Part shown: one piece after another, positions 7,960 to 15,771 of the stretch
Numbering within the stretch: position 1 is the first letter of the stretch
How the letters are laid out: every line of letters starts with the position of its first letter
From: CAYPHY01 sp964410625
GTDB lineage: Bacteria > Chloroflexota > Anaerolineae > Promineifilales > Promineifilaceae
Reading direction: 5' to 3'
Assembly: GCA_964410625.1 (NCBI GenBank)
Contig: CAYPHY010000001.1
Span: 235,004-299,003 of the forward strand
DNA length: 64,000 bases
Position numbers and translations under genes: made by a program
The notes under the pieces: generated by a model
The model's input: the letters and a program-made list of their open reading frames with translations, nothing else
What the model was told of the DNA's origin: nothing
Databases searched by the model: none

Positions 7960-8882
7960 AATAGGCCAAGCTCTAGCTGCTTTAACTTAGAATGAGCGTT
8001 ACGCTTTTGTGAATCACGATCGATTGACAAGCGTATTTCACGAGCTAAAGCAGGGGAAATGTATAAGGACTCGAATGTTTCAGCTTTTTTCCCCAAGAGA
8101 GTAGCCTGGCTTGACCTTCCAGCATATATCTCCATTCGGCAAAGCCCAAGTTTAGGCGGTAATTTCCTGCCATAGGCTCTATCCCCTGTTCGGCCGTCAT
8201 AGCTTAATAGGAACTTTACCTTTCGCTTATTAAGTTCAGAAAGAAACTCAATTATTTCTTCTATTTCTGTACCACAGTAATAGCGCGGATCACGATTTTG
8301 AGAAGTGCCTTGATAGGGAGGGTCTAAATAAACCAAATCTGTGCTGGAAACTATGTCGAGAGTTGCCCAATAGCTATCGCTACTGATAGTTGTTCTTCCG
8401 TGTAGAAGTCGCGACATGGCAAATATCTCCTGTCGCATACTTTTCGGCCGTCGCCCCCGTCGTCTGTTATCAGGGCTTTGATTGAACTGCCCTTCCGTGT
8501 TATACCGTACTGAAGCTTTTACACACCTTGCCAATAAATAGAGGAGGTGTACGGGTTTATGAGAAAGATTAAACTGCCAGCGAATGTCGTCGTAAAATGC
8601 TCTTTCCCGACCAAGCTGTGCTAACCAAAGCTTTTCATACTCATCCGCTATTTGTTGTGGATGGTTGATTATCATTTCAACCAAATCCATCAAGGGCTTA
8701 TTCAAATCGTTTAGATAAAAGTGGGTAGCTCGTTCGTGAAAAGCGGCCGCTACAGAAACGGCCGCCGACCCCGCAAAAGGCTCAATGAGCGTATGTACCT
8801 CTTGAGGAAATTGAGCTAAAATTTGCCACGCGATATTTCGTTTGCTGCCTTGATACGGGATTGGTTGGGGTATTGTCGTCAT
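7956..8882 (-). CDS. N6-adenine DNA methyltransferase, D12/Dam class
   Basis: The 308-aa enzyme transfers a methyl group from S-adenosylmethionine to adenine in its target site. It has the alpha-class motif order: PYQGSKR (9-15), EPFAGSAAVS (34-43, SAM binding) and DPPY (187-190, catalytic). It protects host DNA from the HNH nuclease encoded directly downstream. The ATG at 8882 gives MTTIPQPIPYQGSK, the usual start for this class; a longer frame to 8963 adds an unlikely leader. Dam-type orphan methylases look similar, but the coupled nuclease argues for restriction-modification. Confidence 0.9.
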   Translation of the reverse strand: MTTIPQPIPYQGSKRNIAWQILAQFPQEVHTLIEPFAGSAAVSVAAAFHERATHFYLNDLNKPLMDLVEMIINHPQQIADEYEKLWLAQLGRERAFYDDIRWQFNLSHKPVHLLYLLARCVKASVRYNTEGQFNQSPDNRRRGRRPKSMRQEIFAMSRLLHGRTTISSDSYWATLDIVSSTDLVYLDPPYQGTSQNRDPRYYCGTEIEEIIEFLSELNKRKVKFLLSYDGRTGDRAYGRKLPPKLGLCRMEIYAGRSSQATLLGKKAETFESLYISPALAREIRLSIDRDSQKRNAHSKLKQLELGLL

Positions 8883-9021
8883 AACTAAGTTTTTTACATA
8901 TATGACCCATAACGCCGAAACGAAAGAGATTTGTATTTTAGCCCAACGACTGTCTCGGAACAAACGTTTCAGGTTATTCAGGGAAGGAATTTAGAAGGCT
9001 GTTGATCTAACTGATTCATAA

Positions 9022-10746
9022 TCAGCTTTCGTTCCACTCAACGTGCAAAATCTCTGGAGCAACGAGCGTTAACCGAAAGTCTTGCCACTCAAAAGAATCG
9101 CCGATTGACATTTGTGCGGCTTGTCGTTCCCAGGTGCAGACGAGGTTGTTCTCAATCGCCAGCGTGAAAAGACCGGCCAGCCAACCACCGACGGCGCACC
9201 ATTGATTGGCGTGGACAAAGTCGGGCCGCGTGGCCAGGAAGTAGCGTTCAAAGTCGGGGACACCGGTTAATGGATCGGTGTAGGTCAGAATATCGGCCGA
9301 TGTCCGCCCATCCAAACTCAACACCTCCACCCGTTCATCCAGGAAATAGCGCAACTGCACTTCGGTCACGGCGATGGAGATGTTCTCTGCTCCAGCGACG
9401 CCAAGCGCTCTTAACAAAGCTTCTGTTTGTGGCGGCCGTTCCTGTGGCGCGGCGATCAGCAAAGGCAAATTGGGGGAGTAATATTGCCGGTGGGCCGGGC
9501 CATAGACCACATCCAGCACCTCGTTGACGGTATAGCGACCCGGCACAAGGCGGCGGTAATAATCCAGCGCACTGGTTCCAACGATAAAGAGGGCAATTAA
9601 AACAATGAATGGCACGGCCGCCCTTGCCAGCAGCGGCCGACGGTCATCCTCTACCATCCAGGCATAAGCAAGCTTCAACCCGGCCACACCTGCTAGAAAG
9701 AGAAAGGGGTAAAGCGGCAGGAAGTAGCGGCCGAAGGCCTCCGCCCCGACAACAAAGGAATAAAATATAAACCCGACTGCTACCAGCGCAACGGCCGCTA
9801 GTTGTGGATACCGGTCACGTAAAAACAGGGTTCGTCGCCCGGCAGCACGCCGTAGATCAACGAGCAGATGCCCGGCCGTAAGCAGGTATCCGGCGGCCAA
9901 TGGGAGAAAGGCGGTTGCCAGGGAAACCAGGGCTTTGGGATGGAAGTAAAGGATACCGGAGATGAGCGTCAATGAACCTTGACGGCCGTTATAGAGCCGC
10001 GCTATCGAGGAATCTGTTACCAGGCGGCCGGTGATGCTGTATTGATAGCCATACCAGGGAGCGAGGACGACGACGGCCGCTGCCCCGATCAGCAGCATTT
10101 GACCCACAAAGAACGCCCATTGGCTTCTGTTGGAAGGCCAGTTGCTTACCAGGTAAAGAGCCAAGGCCACCAGGCCGAATAGACCGCCGTCCGGCCGCGT
10201 CAGCAACATCCAGCCAACGAGCAGCCCAAGCGTGATACTACGCCCTGGCTTGATTCCATCGCGCCAGCGACCGGCCAACCAGACCAGCAAGAGTAGCTGC
10301 ATCGCCGAGAGGATGTTTTCCAGGCCGCCCAACGCATTGGCGACAACGGTGGTATGGCCTAGCCAGAGCAGGAGCACGGCCGCCAGCCACAAGCCGCGCA
10401 TCTCCCACTGTGCTTTCGCCACGCGATAGAGCAAGACGCCGCTGACCAGCCAGATAGCGAGATTGGTCAGGCTCAATAGTAGTGGCGTCCAACGGCCGAC
10501 AAGCAGGTAATAGCCTGTCAGCAGCAGCGTCCAGAATGGGCTGGTCGAGGCGACGACGATTTCACCATTGGGGTTGTATTGGAACGGCCGTCCCATTGCG
10601 AAATTCTCGGCAATCGCCAAGTGTACCTGGGCATCCCCGGCCAGATTGAACACGAAGGGCGTGCCGACAATGAAGGCAACGGCCGCCAACCACAACCCCG
10701 CCACCCGCCACCGTTGGCGCAAAGCCCAACTGGCGACTGCCATCAT
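9022..10746 (-). CDS. GT39/ArnT-like polytopic membrane glycosyltransferase
   Basis: The 574-aa protein has about eleven hydrophobic segments over its first 370 residues and a soluble C-terminal part. The first extracytoplasmic loop carries AGDAQVHLAIAENFAMG, in the position of the Asp motif of lipid-linked-sugar transferases (GT-C fold). Such enzymes move sugars from polyprenyl-phosphate donors to cell-surface acceptors. The start overlaps the stop of the upstream gene (ATGA at 10743-10746), so both are likely made from one message. The acceptor is unknown. Confidence 0.7.
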   Translation of the reverse strand: MMAVASWALRQRWRVAGLWLAAVAFIVGTPFVFNLAGDAQVHLAIAENFAMGRPFQYNPNGEIVVASTSPFWTLLLTGYYLLVGRWTPLLLSLTNLAIWLVSGVLLYRVAKAQWEMRGLWLAAVLLLWLGHTTVVANALGGLENILSAMQLLLLVWLAGRWRDGIKPGRSITLGLLVGWMLLTRPDGGLFGLVALALYLVSNWPSNRSQWAFFVGQMLLIGAAAVVVLAPWYGYQYSITGRLVTDSSIARLYNGRQGSLTLISGILYFHPKALVSLATAFLPLAAGYLLTAGHLLVDLRRAAGRRTLFLRDRYPQLAAVALVAVGFIFYSFVVGAEAFGRYFLPLYPFLFLAGVAGLKLAYAWMVEDDRRPLLARAAVPFIVLIALFIVGTSALDYYRRLVPGRYTVNEVLDVVYGPAHRQYYSPNLPLLIAAPQERPPQTEALLRALGVAGAENISIAVTEVQLRYFLDERVEVLSLDGRTSADILTYTDPLTGVPDFERYFLATRPDFVHANQWCAVGGWLAGLFTLAIENNLVCTWERQAAQMSIGDSFEWQDFRLTLVAPEILHVEWNES

Positions 10747-11321
10747 TTGGCATCTCCGCCATTGGTTGATTGTGAATTGTCAACTGTCAATTGTGAATGT
10801 TCCTCTGTCCCTCCGCTCCCCTGCTCTTTCTGTTCCAATCTCCCAATCTCTAATCTCTTAGTCTCGGCCTCTCTTTGCTCGCGCAAAATTGCAAACCGCC
10901 TGTCTACATACGGTTCCCCTTCCACAAACAGGTCGTTGATTTCGCGGGCGTCCTGGAAGCGGTCCCAGGTGGTGTGGATGAAGGTGATCCGCCGCCAGCG
11001 CAGGCTGATGATCGGCCGTTCCAACCGTTGCAGCGGCCCAAGCTGCACCTTGTAGTAGATTTTGTCGGCGCGGGGGTGGTCTGGTTCGTCGGGGAGCAGG
11101 TCGCGCCGCCGGAACAGCTCTTGCCCTAAGGTCGACGCGTAATAGTGGATCGCCCATTTCGCATCGCCGAAGGAACGGCCGAAGTAGAAGGCGAAATACT
11201 CGGCATATAGCCCCTTAGGGGCAAAGTCGAGGGGGATGCGATACCAGCCCTCGCGTTCGATCCGCGCGAAGTCGTCGGGGCGCGGCACATAAGCCACCAG
11301 CACACGGTCTTCGGGGTACAT
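10743..11321 (-). CDS. Protein of unknown function, 192 aa, with repeat-derived tail
   Basis: I do not recognise the family. The core (about 1-150) is rich in aromatic and charged residues (YVPRPDDFARIEREGWYRIP, HYYASTLGQ, RWRRITFIHTTWDRF) and has no signal peptide or membrane segment. The last 35 residues (from ETKRLEIGRLEQK) are encoded by a family E repeat (10829-10866) and an AATTGTCAACTGTCAATTGT-type inverted run (10763-10801), so the original stop has probably been lost. It is coupled by ATGA overlap to the GT39-like gene. Confidence 0.6.
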   Translation of the reverse strand: MYPEDRVLVAYVPRPDDFARIEREGWYRIPLDFAPKGLYAEYFAFYFGRSFGDAKWAIHYYASTLGQELFRRRDLLPDEPDHPRADKIYYKVQLGPLQRLERPIISLRWRRITFIHTTWDRFQDAREINDLFVEGEPYVDRRFAILREQREAETKRLEIGRLEQKEQGSGGTEEHSQLTVDNSQSTNGGDAK

Positions 11322-11348
11322 CGGCCGCGATTATAGCTTATGCTTATC

Positions 11349-11420
11349 TTTTGACACGAATGGCACGAATTTCACGAATAACCTTTATTTCGTGTCATTC
11401 GTGAAATTCGTGTCGAAAAA
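11349..11420. repeat. Inverted pair of family A repeats (hairpin)
   Basis: A forward copy (11349-11381) and an inverted copy (11389-11420) form a near-perfect stem between the LysM gene stop and the 192-aa gene start. Confidence 0.8.
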
Positions 11421-11425
11421 CTAAT

Positions 11426-11932
11426 CTACGGAATACACAACGTCTGCCCGGCGTAGATGCGGTTCAGGTTATAGATGCTGTTTGCCTCGGCGATGGCGAA
11501 GGCGCTGACGCCGTATACGCTGCTAATGCCCAATAGCGTCTGCCCATAGCCCACATGATGATAGTGGCGGCAAGCGGGAGCGGGGTAGGTTGGCTGAGGA
11601 GGTGGGGGTGGGGCCGGGGCCGGCGGCGTATAGCCGATAGGGATGAAGATGTTGGTTCCGGAGTAGATCAGGTTGGGATTGGTGATGTGGGGGTTGGCGG
11701 CGAGGATTGCGGCCGTCGAAACCCCATAACGCGAGGCGATTAACGAAAGATATTCACCAATTTGCACTGTATGATAAACGCCCTGCTGCGCTTCGCCCGG
11801 AGCAGCATAGCTGGTGGAGGTCAATGCCAACAACAACCCCAACACCAGGCAGATGAGCAGCAGTACTTTGTGGCGTGGGTGCAGTGGATTTAGTGGATGC
11901 CGTTTATTTACCCAAAAACGATGCTTCATCAT
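11426..11932 (-). CDS. Secreted two-LysM protein
   Basis: The 168-aa protein has a basic N-terminus and a hydrophobic signal (about 24-45, ending near SYAAPG). Two LysM domains follow: one starting YHTVQIGEYLSLIASRYGVS (about 52-98) and one starting HHVGYGQTLLGISSVYGVS (about 124-168), with a Pro-rich linker between. LysM domains bind the N-acetylglucosamine backbone of peptidoglycan or related glycans. There is no catalytic domain, so it is probably a wall-associated binding protein. Confidence 0.85.
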   Translation of the reverse strand: MMKHRFWVNKRHPLNPLHPRHKVLLLICLVLGLLLALTSTSYAAPGEAQQGVYHTVQIGEYLSLIASRYGVSTAAILAANPHITNPNLIYSGTNIFIPIGYTPPAPAPPPPPQPTYPAPACRHYHHVGYGQTLLGISSVYGVSAFAIAEANSIYNLNRIYAGQTLCIP

Positions 11933-11991
11933 ACCCTCCGTACTACTATGTCCTATTTTATTCTATGTGACATAATATATTGTCGCCAGAT

Positions 11992-12031
11992 AAAAAAACC
12001 TCCCGACACGATGCGACCTGCCGGGAGGTTG
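11992..12031 (-). terminator. Rho-independent terminator of efp
   Basis: Read on the minus strand, AACCTCCCG pairs with CGGGAGGTT across a 16-base loop and is followed by a run of seven T. It lies just 3' of the efp stop. Confidence 0.85.
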
Positions 12032-12041
12032 ATTAGAAACC

Positions 12042-12599
12042 TTAGACGCGGGTGATATACTCGCCCGTTTCCGTGTTCACACGAATCCGGTCGCCCACCT
12101 GGATGAAGAGAGGCGTCCGTACTTTTAAGCCCGTTTCCGTCACCACATCTTTGGTTGCGCCAGTAGCCGTATCTCCGGCAATGGCATGTTCCGCCTCAAC
12201 GACGTCAAACTCCATTGTTTTCGGCAGATCATAATCAATGAGTTCACCCTCATAAGAGAGCAGCTCCAGTTCCATGTTGTCGCGCAAAAAGTGGCGATCT
12301 TCCTCCAACACGACATGGGGCACATTGCGCTGCTCATAGGTGTCGGTGTCCATAAAGACATAGAACTGGCCGTCGTCGTAGAGGAATTGGTACGGCCGCT
12401 TGTCCAGCCGCACATCTTCCACGCGGTCGCCGGAGGAAAAGGTGACTTCTTTGTTGGTTCCGGTGCGTAAATTGCGTACTCGGACGCGAATCGTCGCCTT
12501 GCCGCGGCCGGGCTTGCTGTGGCTATATTCAGTTACTTTTAAGAGTTCGCCGTCGTGGATGAAATTCACCCCGCGGCGTAATTGGTTTACATCAATCAT
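12042..12599 (-). CDS. efp: Elongation factor P
   Basis: The 185-aa protein has the three-domain EF-P layout and relieves ribosome stalling at polyproline stretches. The N-terminal domain begins MIDVNQLRRGVNF and the C-terminal domain ends TGLKVRTPLFIQVGDRIRVN. The loop that enters the peptidyl-transferase centre reads SHSKPGRGKA, so the modified position (Lys34 in E. coli) is Arg32. That rules out EpmA-type lysylation; Arg-type EF-Ps in proteobacteria are rhamnosylated by EarP, which is not visible here. The ATG at 12599 is the family start. The gene ends at a clear terminator. Confidence 0.95.
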   Translation of the reverse strand: MIDVNQLRRGVNFIHDGELLKVTEYSHSKPGRGKATIRVRVRNLRTGTNKEVTFSSGDRVEDVRLDKRPYQFLYDDGQFYVFMDTDTYEQRNVPHVVLEEDRHFLRDNMELELLSYEGELIDYDLPKTMEFDVVEAEHAIAGDTATGATKDVVTETGLKVRTPLFIQVGDRIRVNTETGEYITRV

Positions 12600-12624
12600 A
12601 CGAAGTGTTGCTCCTGGCTGGAGA

Positions 12625-12650
12625 ATGGGTATTGGTCTATTGGTTGTTAA
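12625..12650. repeat. Family G low-complexity run
   Basis: GAATGGGTATTGGTCTATTGG resembles the runs at 1459 and 5061; it lies in the leader of efp. Confidence 0.5.
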
Positions 12651-12775
12651 GTCGGGATGCTGGTTCATGGGTCGGCCGCTAAGCACCCAACCTGACATAA
12701 CACACATCTTACTACTTCCAGTTTAGCATAATTCTGGTCGGGTTGGCAATGGATTGGCTGCGACTGGGTATATAG

Positions 12776-12830
12776 GAGTAGCCCGGTTTGCCTAAACCGG
12801 AAGCTCGCGGGTTAGCAACCCACGCTACAC
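12776..12830. repeat. Two small hairpins (CCGGTTT / GGGTTAGCAACCC)
   Basis: CCCGGTTTGCCTAAACCGG and GCGGGTTAGCAACCCACGC are adjacent inverted repeats at the 3' end of the transporter gene. The layout resembles the hairpin pair at 35262-35310. Confidence 0.6.
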
Positions 12831-12831
12831 A

Positions 12832-14658
12832 CTATCCGCCAGCCCACAAGAGTTGTGCCAATATGACGACGATGATAGCGACCAAAAAGGTTAAGGGGGT
12901 TCCCACGCGGAGGAAATCGGAGAATTGGTAGCGGCCGGGGCCATAGATCAGCAGATTGCCATGGTGGCCTATGGGGGTGAAGAAGGAGGCGACGGCGGCC
13001 ATCGCGACTGAGATCACATAGGGTTCTGGGGGCTGGTCCAGCCCGTTTGCCAGGGCCACGGCGACCGGCGCGAGCAGCGCAGTGGTGGCTGAATCGGACA
13101 TCAGTTGGGTGATCACCGCCGCGACCAGAAAGAGCAAGAGCAAAATCGCCAGTGGCGGCCAACCGCCGACCATCGCTTGCAACCAACCGGCCATCAGCTC
13201 GGCCGTTCCCGTCTCCGACATCGCCAGCCCCAGCGGGATGGCCCCGGCGATAAAGACAAAGATGCGAATGTCAATGGATTGGTAAGCCTGGCGCAAGGTT
13301 AGGCAGCGGGCCAAGACGACGGCCGCCGCCCCAGCCAACACCGCAATGGTAATTGGCAACACATTAAAGGCGGCGAGCAAGATGGTGGCGACCATGATTA
13401 ATCCGGCGAGAGGGGCCTTGTGCCGTCGTCGTGGTTGTCCCTGGAAGGGAACCAGCATCAGAAAAGAGCGATGGCCGGTCATCCGCCCCAACGCTTCTTC
13501 GTCCCCCAACAAAACCAGCACATCCCCGGCCCGCAGCTTGACCCGCGCCAACTCCGTTTGCAGCCAGCCCCGTTGTCGCCACAGGCCAACCACAACCGCC
13601 CCAAACTGTTGGTGAAAGTCGATCTGCCCAATGCTGCGGCCGATAAAATCCGATGCCGGCGCAACCACCGCCTGCACCAACCGGTCGGCCATCGTTTCTG
13701 CCTCGTTGTTGCCGCCTGATTTTTCTGGTTCTGTCAGGTTGTATTGAATCACCGGCCGCAGCGCCACCCCCGGCGTGTCTTCAATGGCTACCAGTTCATC
13801 CGGCGTGGTGCGCACCAGCAATACATCTCCTTCGTGCACCGGTTTGTCGCCATACGGCCGTTCCTGTGTACGACCATCCCGCAGCCAACCGACCACACGT
13901 AAATGCTGATGCTCATCTTCCTCAATTTCCCCAATCGTCTGGCCGATCAGCGGTGAATCCTCAATGATGACCAACTCGGTGTAATAACCATCTAGCCGGA
14001 AACGGTCCTCCTGGCTATCGCCGCCCTGGTGGTCGGGTAGCAAGAAACGGCCGAACAACAGCACAAACAGCGTTCCGGCCACCGTCAGTGCCAGGCCAAT
14101 CGGCGCAATGGTGAAGATGCCCAAGCCAGGCTGCCCCGCCTGGCGCAAAATGCCATCGGCGATTAGAAAGGCGGGTGCGCCGATAATGGTGATGGTCGTT
14201 CCCAGGGAAGCGGCAAACGACATCGGCATCAGCAGCCGCGAGGGGGAGATATTCTGTTCCTGGCTGAGGCGGAGCGTCACCGGCAGCATGATCGCTGTCA
14301 TCGTCACATGATGGGTGAAGGCGGAAAGACCGGCCACCGCCAGCATGATCACCGTCAAAATGCGATTGTAGCCCTGACCGGCGAGGCGGCCGATCCAATA
14401 TCCCAAGCGGTCGGATAGGCCGGTGCGGAAGAGCGACTCGCTGAGGACAAAGACGGCGGCGATGATGATCGCCGGTTCGCTGCTGAAACCCGATAGCGCC
14501 TCCTCCGGCGTTAGAATGCCGCTGATGGCCAGCGCCAGAATGATCAGGATAGCCGTCAGATCGAGGCGGATGCGCTCAGTCAGCAGCAACACAAAGGCGG
14601 CGATCAAAATCGCAAATAGAATCCATTGCTGTGTGGCAAGCCCACTCAGAAACGACAT
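12832..14658 (-). CDS. SLC13/CitM-type anion transporter with two RCK_C domains
   Basis: The 608-aa membrane protein has two halves of transmembrane segments (about 10-205 and 385-608) around a soluble middle (about 215-380). The first half has the family sequence FTHHVTMTAIMLPV and SLGTTITIIGAPAFLIADG, and the second has MSDSATTALLAPVA and GHHGNLLIYGPG, matching the paired SNT/HNT-like ion- and substrate-binding hairpins. The middle contains two TrkA-C (RCK_C) domains that sense ligands or membrane state. The family imports sulfate, phosphate or dicarboxylates with sodium; the substrate here is unknown. Confidence 0.85.
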   Translation of the reverse strand: MSFLSGLATQQWILFAILIAAFVLLLTERIRLDLTAILIILALAISGILTPEEALSGFSSEPAIIIAAVFVLSESLFRTGLSDRLGYWIGRLAGQGYNRILTVIMLAVAGLSAFTHHVTMTAIMLPVTLRLSQEQNISPSRLLMPMSFAASLGTTITIIGAPAFLIADGILRQAGQPGLGIFTIAPIGLALTVAGTLFVLLFGRFLLPDHQGGDSQEDRFRLDGYYTELVIIEDSPLIGQTIGEIEEDEHQHLRVVGWLRDGRTQERPYGDKPVHEGDVLLVRTTPDELVAIEDTPGVALRPVIQYNLTEPEKSGGNNEAETMADRLVQAVVAPASDFIGRSIGQIDFHQQFGAVVVGLWRQRGWLQTELARVKLRAGDVLVLLGDEEALGRMTGHRSFLMLVPFQGQPRRRHKAPLAGLIMVATILLAAFNVLPITIAVLAGAAAVVLARCLTLRQAYQSIDIRIFVFIAGAIPLGLAMSETGTAELMAGWLQAMVGGWPPLAILLLLFLVAAVITQLMSDSATTALLAPVAVALANGLDQPPEPYVISVAMAAVASFFTPIGHHGNLLIYGPGRYQFSDFLRVGTPLTFLVAIIVVILAQLLWAGG

Positions 14659-14840
14659 AAGAACTTTCCTGAGAATAGCTCACGCAAAGCACGCCAAGAC
14701 CCAAGACGTAAAGCATAAAAACTTGGCGACCCTTTGACTTCGCTCAGGGTAGTCTATTTGCGCGAGACACTTTCATCCCTCCGGTGCGCTGCCGCGCCTC
14801 ATAACGTCTGTAGAATCGCTGTTTTCGAGCTTGTTTTATC

Positions 14841-15503
14841 TCAATTTGCAGGGGTAGCAAGATAGATCACGCTCTCGCTCACGGCGTTTACCTGAGAAGT
14901 GGGAATCAACGCTCGTTTCGACGGTTTTTTGTCCTGACGAACGATCAGGTGGGTGATTGTGGAGTTCTGTGGTTGGACTACCACATCCAGCAGACGGCCG
15001 ACCTCTTCATCAGCGAAGCGCACTTCCATGCCTGGGCCAATGACCTCTAACCCTGGCGACACACCTTGACGCACGTGGATATGGGCCGGATGCTCGCGAA
15101 GGAAAGCGGAGAGATTGACTTCATTTGTTGGCGGCCGCGTTTGCAGCGTTGCCCCTTCCACCTCGGCGATCAGTGACCAGATTTGCAGTTCGGCCGCTGG
15201 CAGATCGCCCAACGATGGTTGGCGTGGGGGCCAGTCGGAGCTGTCCAGATTGGCTTCATATTCGCGGTATGCGGGGAAACGGGCTAACTCTCGCTGATGG
15301 ACATCGAGGTAAAGGTTGTTTTTCCGCCCCGCTACTACTAAATTGAGCGGCAAGACCCGCGCTTGCTCTGGCATTGTCTGCACTTCGACGATGATCTCCT
15401 TTACTTCCCATCTCTCTGGCACAAAAGCGATCTTGCTGATTCGGCCGCAGGGTTCGGCAACACAATAGAGTTGTGAACCCAGATGCAGATTGATTTGCTT
15501 CAT
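14841..15503 (-). CDS. PRC-barrel-like protein, 220 aa
   Basis: Two halves resemble PRC-barrel beta domains: residues about 1-65 (LYCVAEPCGRISKIAFVP) and about 155-215 (VRFADEEVGRLLDVVVQPQNS...ALIPTSQV). No signal peptide or membrane segment is present. PRC-barrels occur in RimM and in photosynthetic and stress proteins and often bind RNA or protein partners; the exact role is unknown. The gene is alone between a transporter and the divergent SHMT-GcvT fusion. Confidence 0.65.
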   Translation of the reverse strand: MKQINLHLGSQLYCVAEPCGRISKIAFVPERWEVKEIIVEVQTMPEQARVLPLNLVVAGRKNNLYLDVHQRELARFPAYREYEANLDSSDWPPRQPSLGDLPAAELQIWSLIAEVEGATLQTRPPTNEVNLSAFLREHPAHIHVRQGVSPGLEVIGPGMEVRFADEEVGRLLDVVVQPQNSTITHLIVRQDKKPSKRALIPTSQVNAVSESVIYLATPAN

Positions 15504-15563
15504 CTTTGCCTCCGCAATGTTCGATGGCCTGGGGCAGTTGCTCCGTAGCCAGCATGATGATCG

Positions 15564-15600
15564 TAAGAAACCGGGTTTCTTTAAGAAACCCGGTTTCTAT
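15564..15600. repeat. Family B pair (GAAACCGGGTTTC), compact form
   Basis: TAAGAAACCGGGTTTCTT is followed directly by TAAGAAACCCGGTTTCTA, giving a 37-base near-perfect hairpin in the divergent promoter region. Confidence 0.85.
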
Positions 15601-15771
15601 CTTAAACGCTTCGGCCGGGTACACTATGTATCCTGGTGGACAGGGCAGGTATAGTGATGGATACAAATTGTCTTACCTTCTGGAAAGGGCTACAATCAAG
15701 TCAGTCCGATAAGTGACGATAACCAATCTCGGACAGACCATTTCTTCACAATCCAGTAAGAGAACCAAACC

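Noticed and set aside
15601..15771. Glycine riboswitch before the SHMT-GcvT gene
   Set aside because: I looked for the conserved aptamer pairings and saw none; only a family B hairpin lies upstream.
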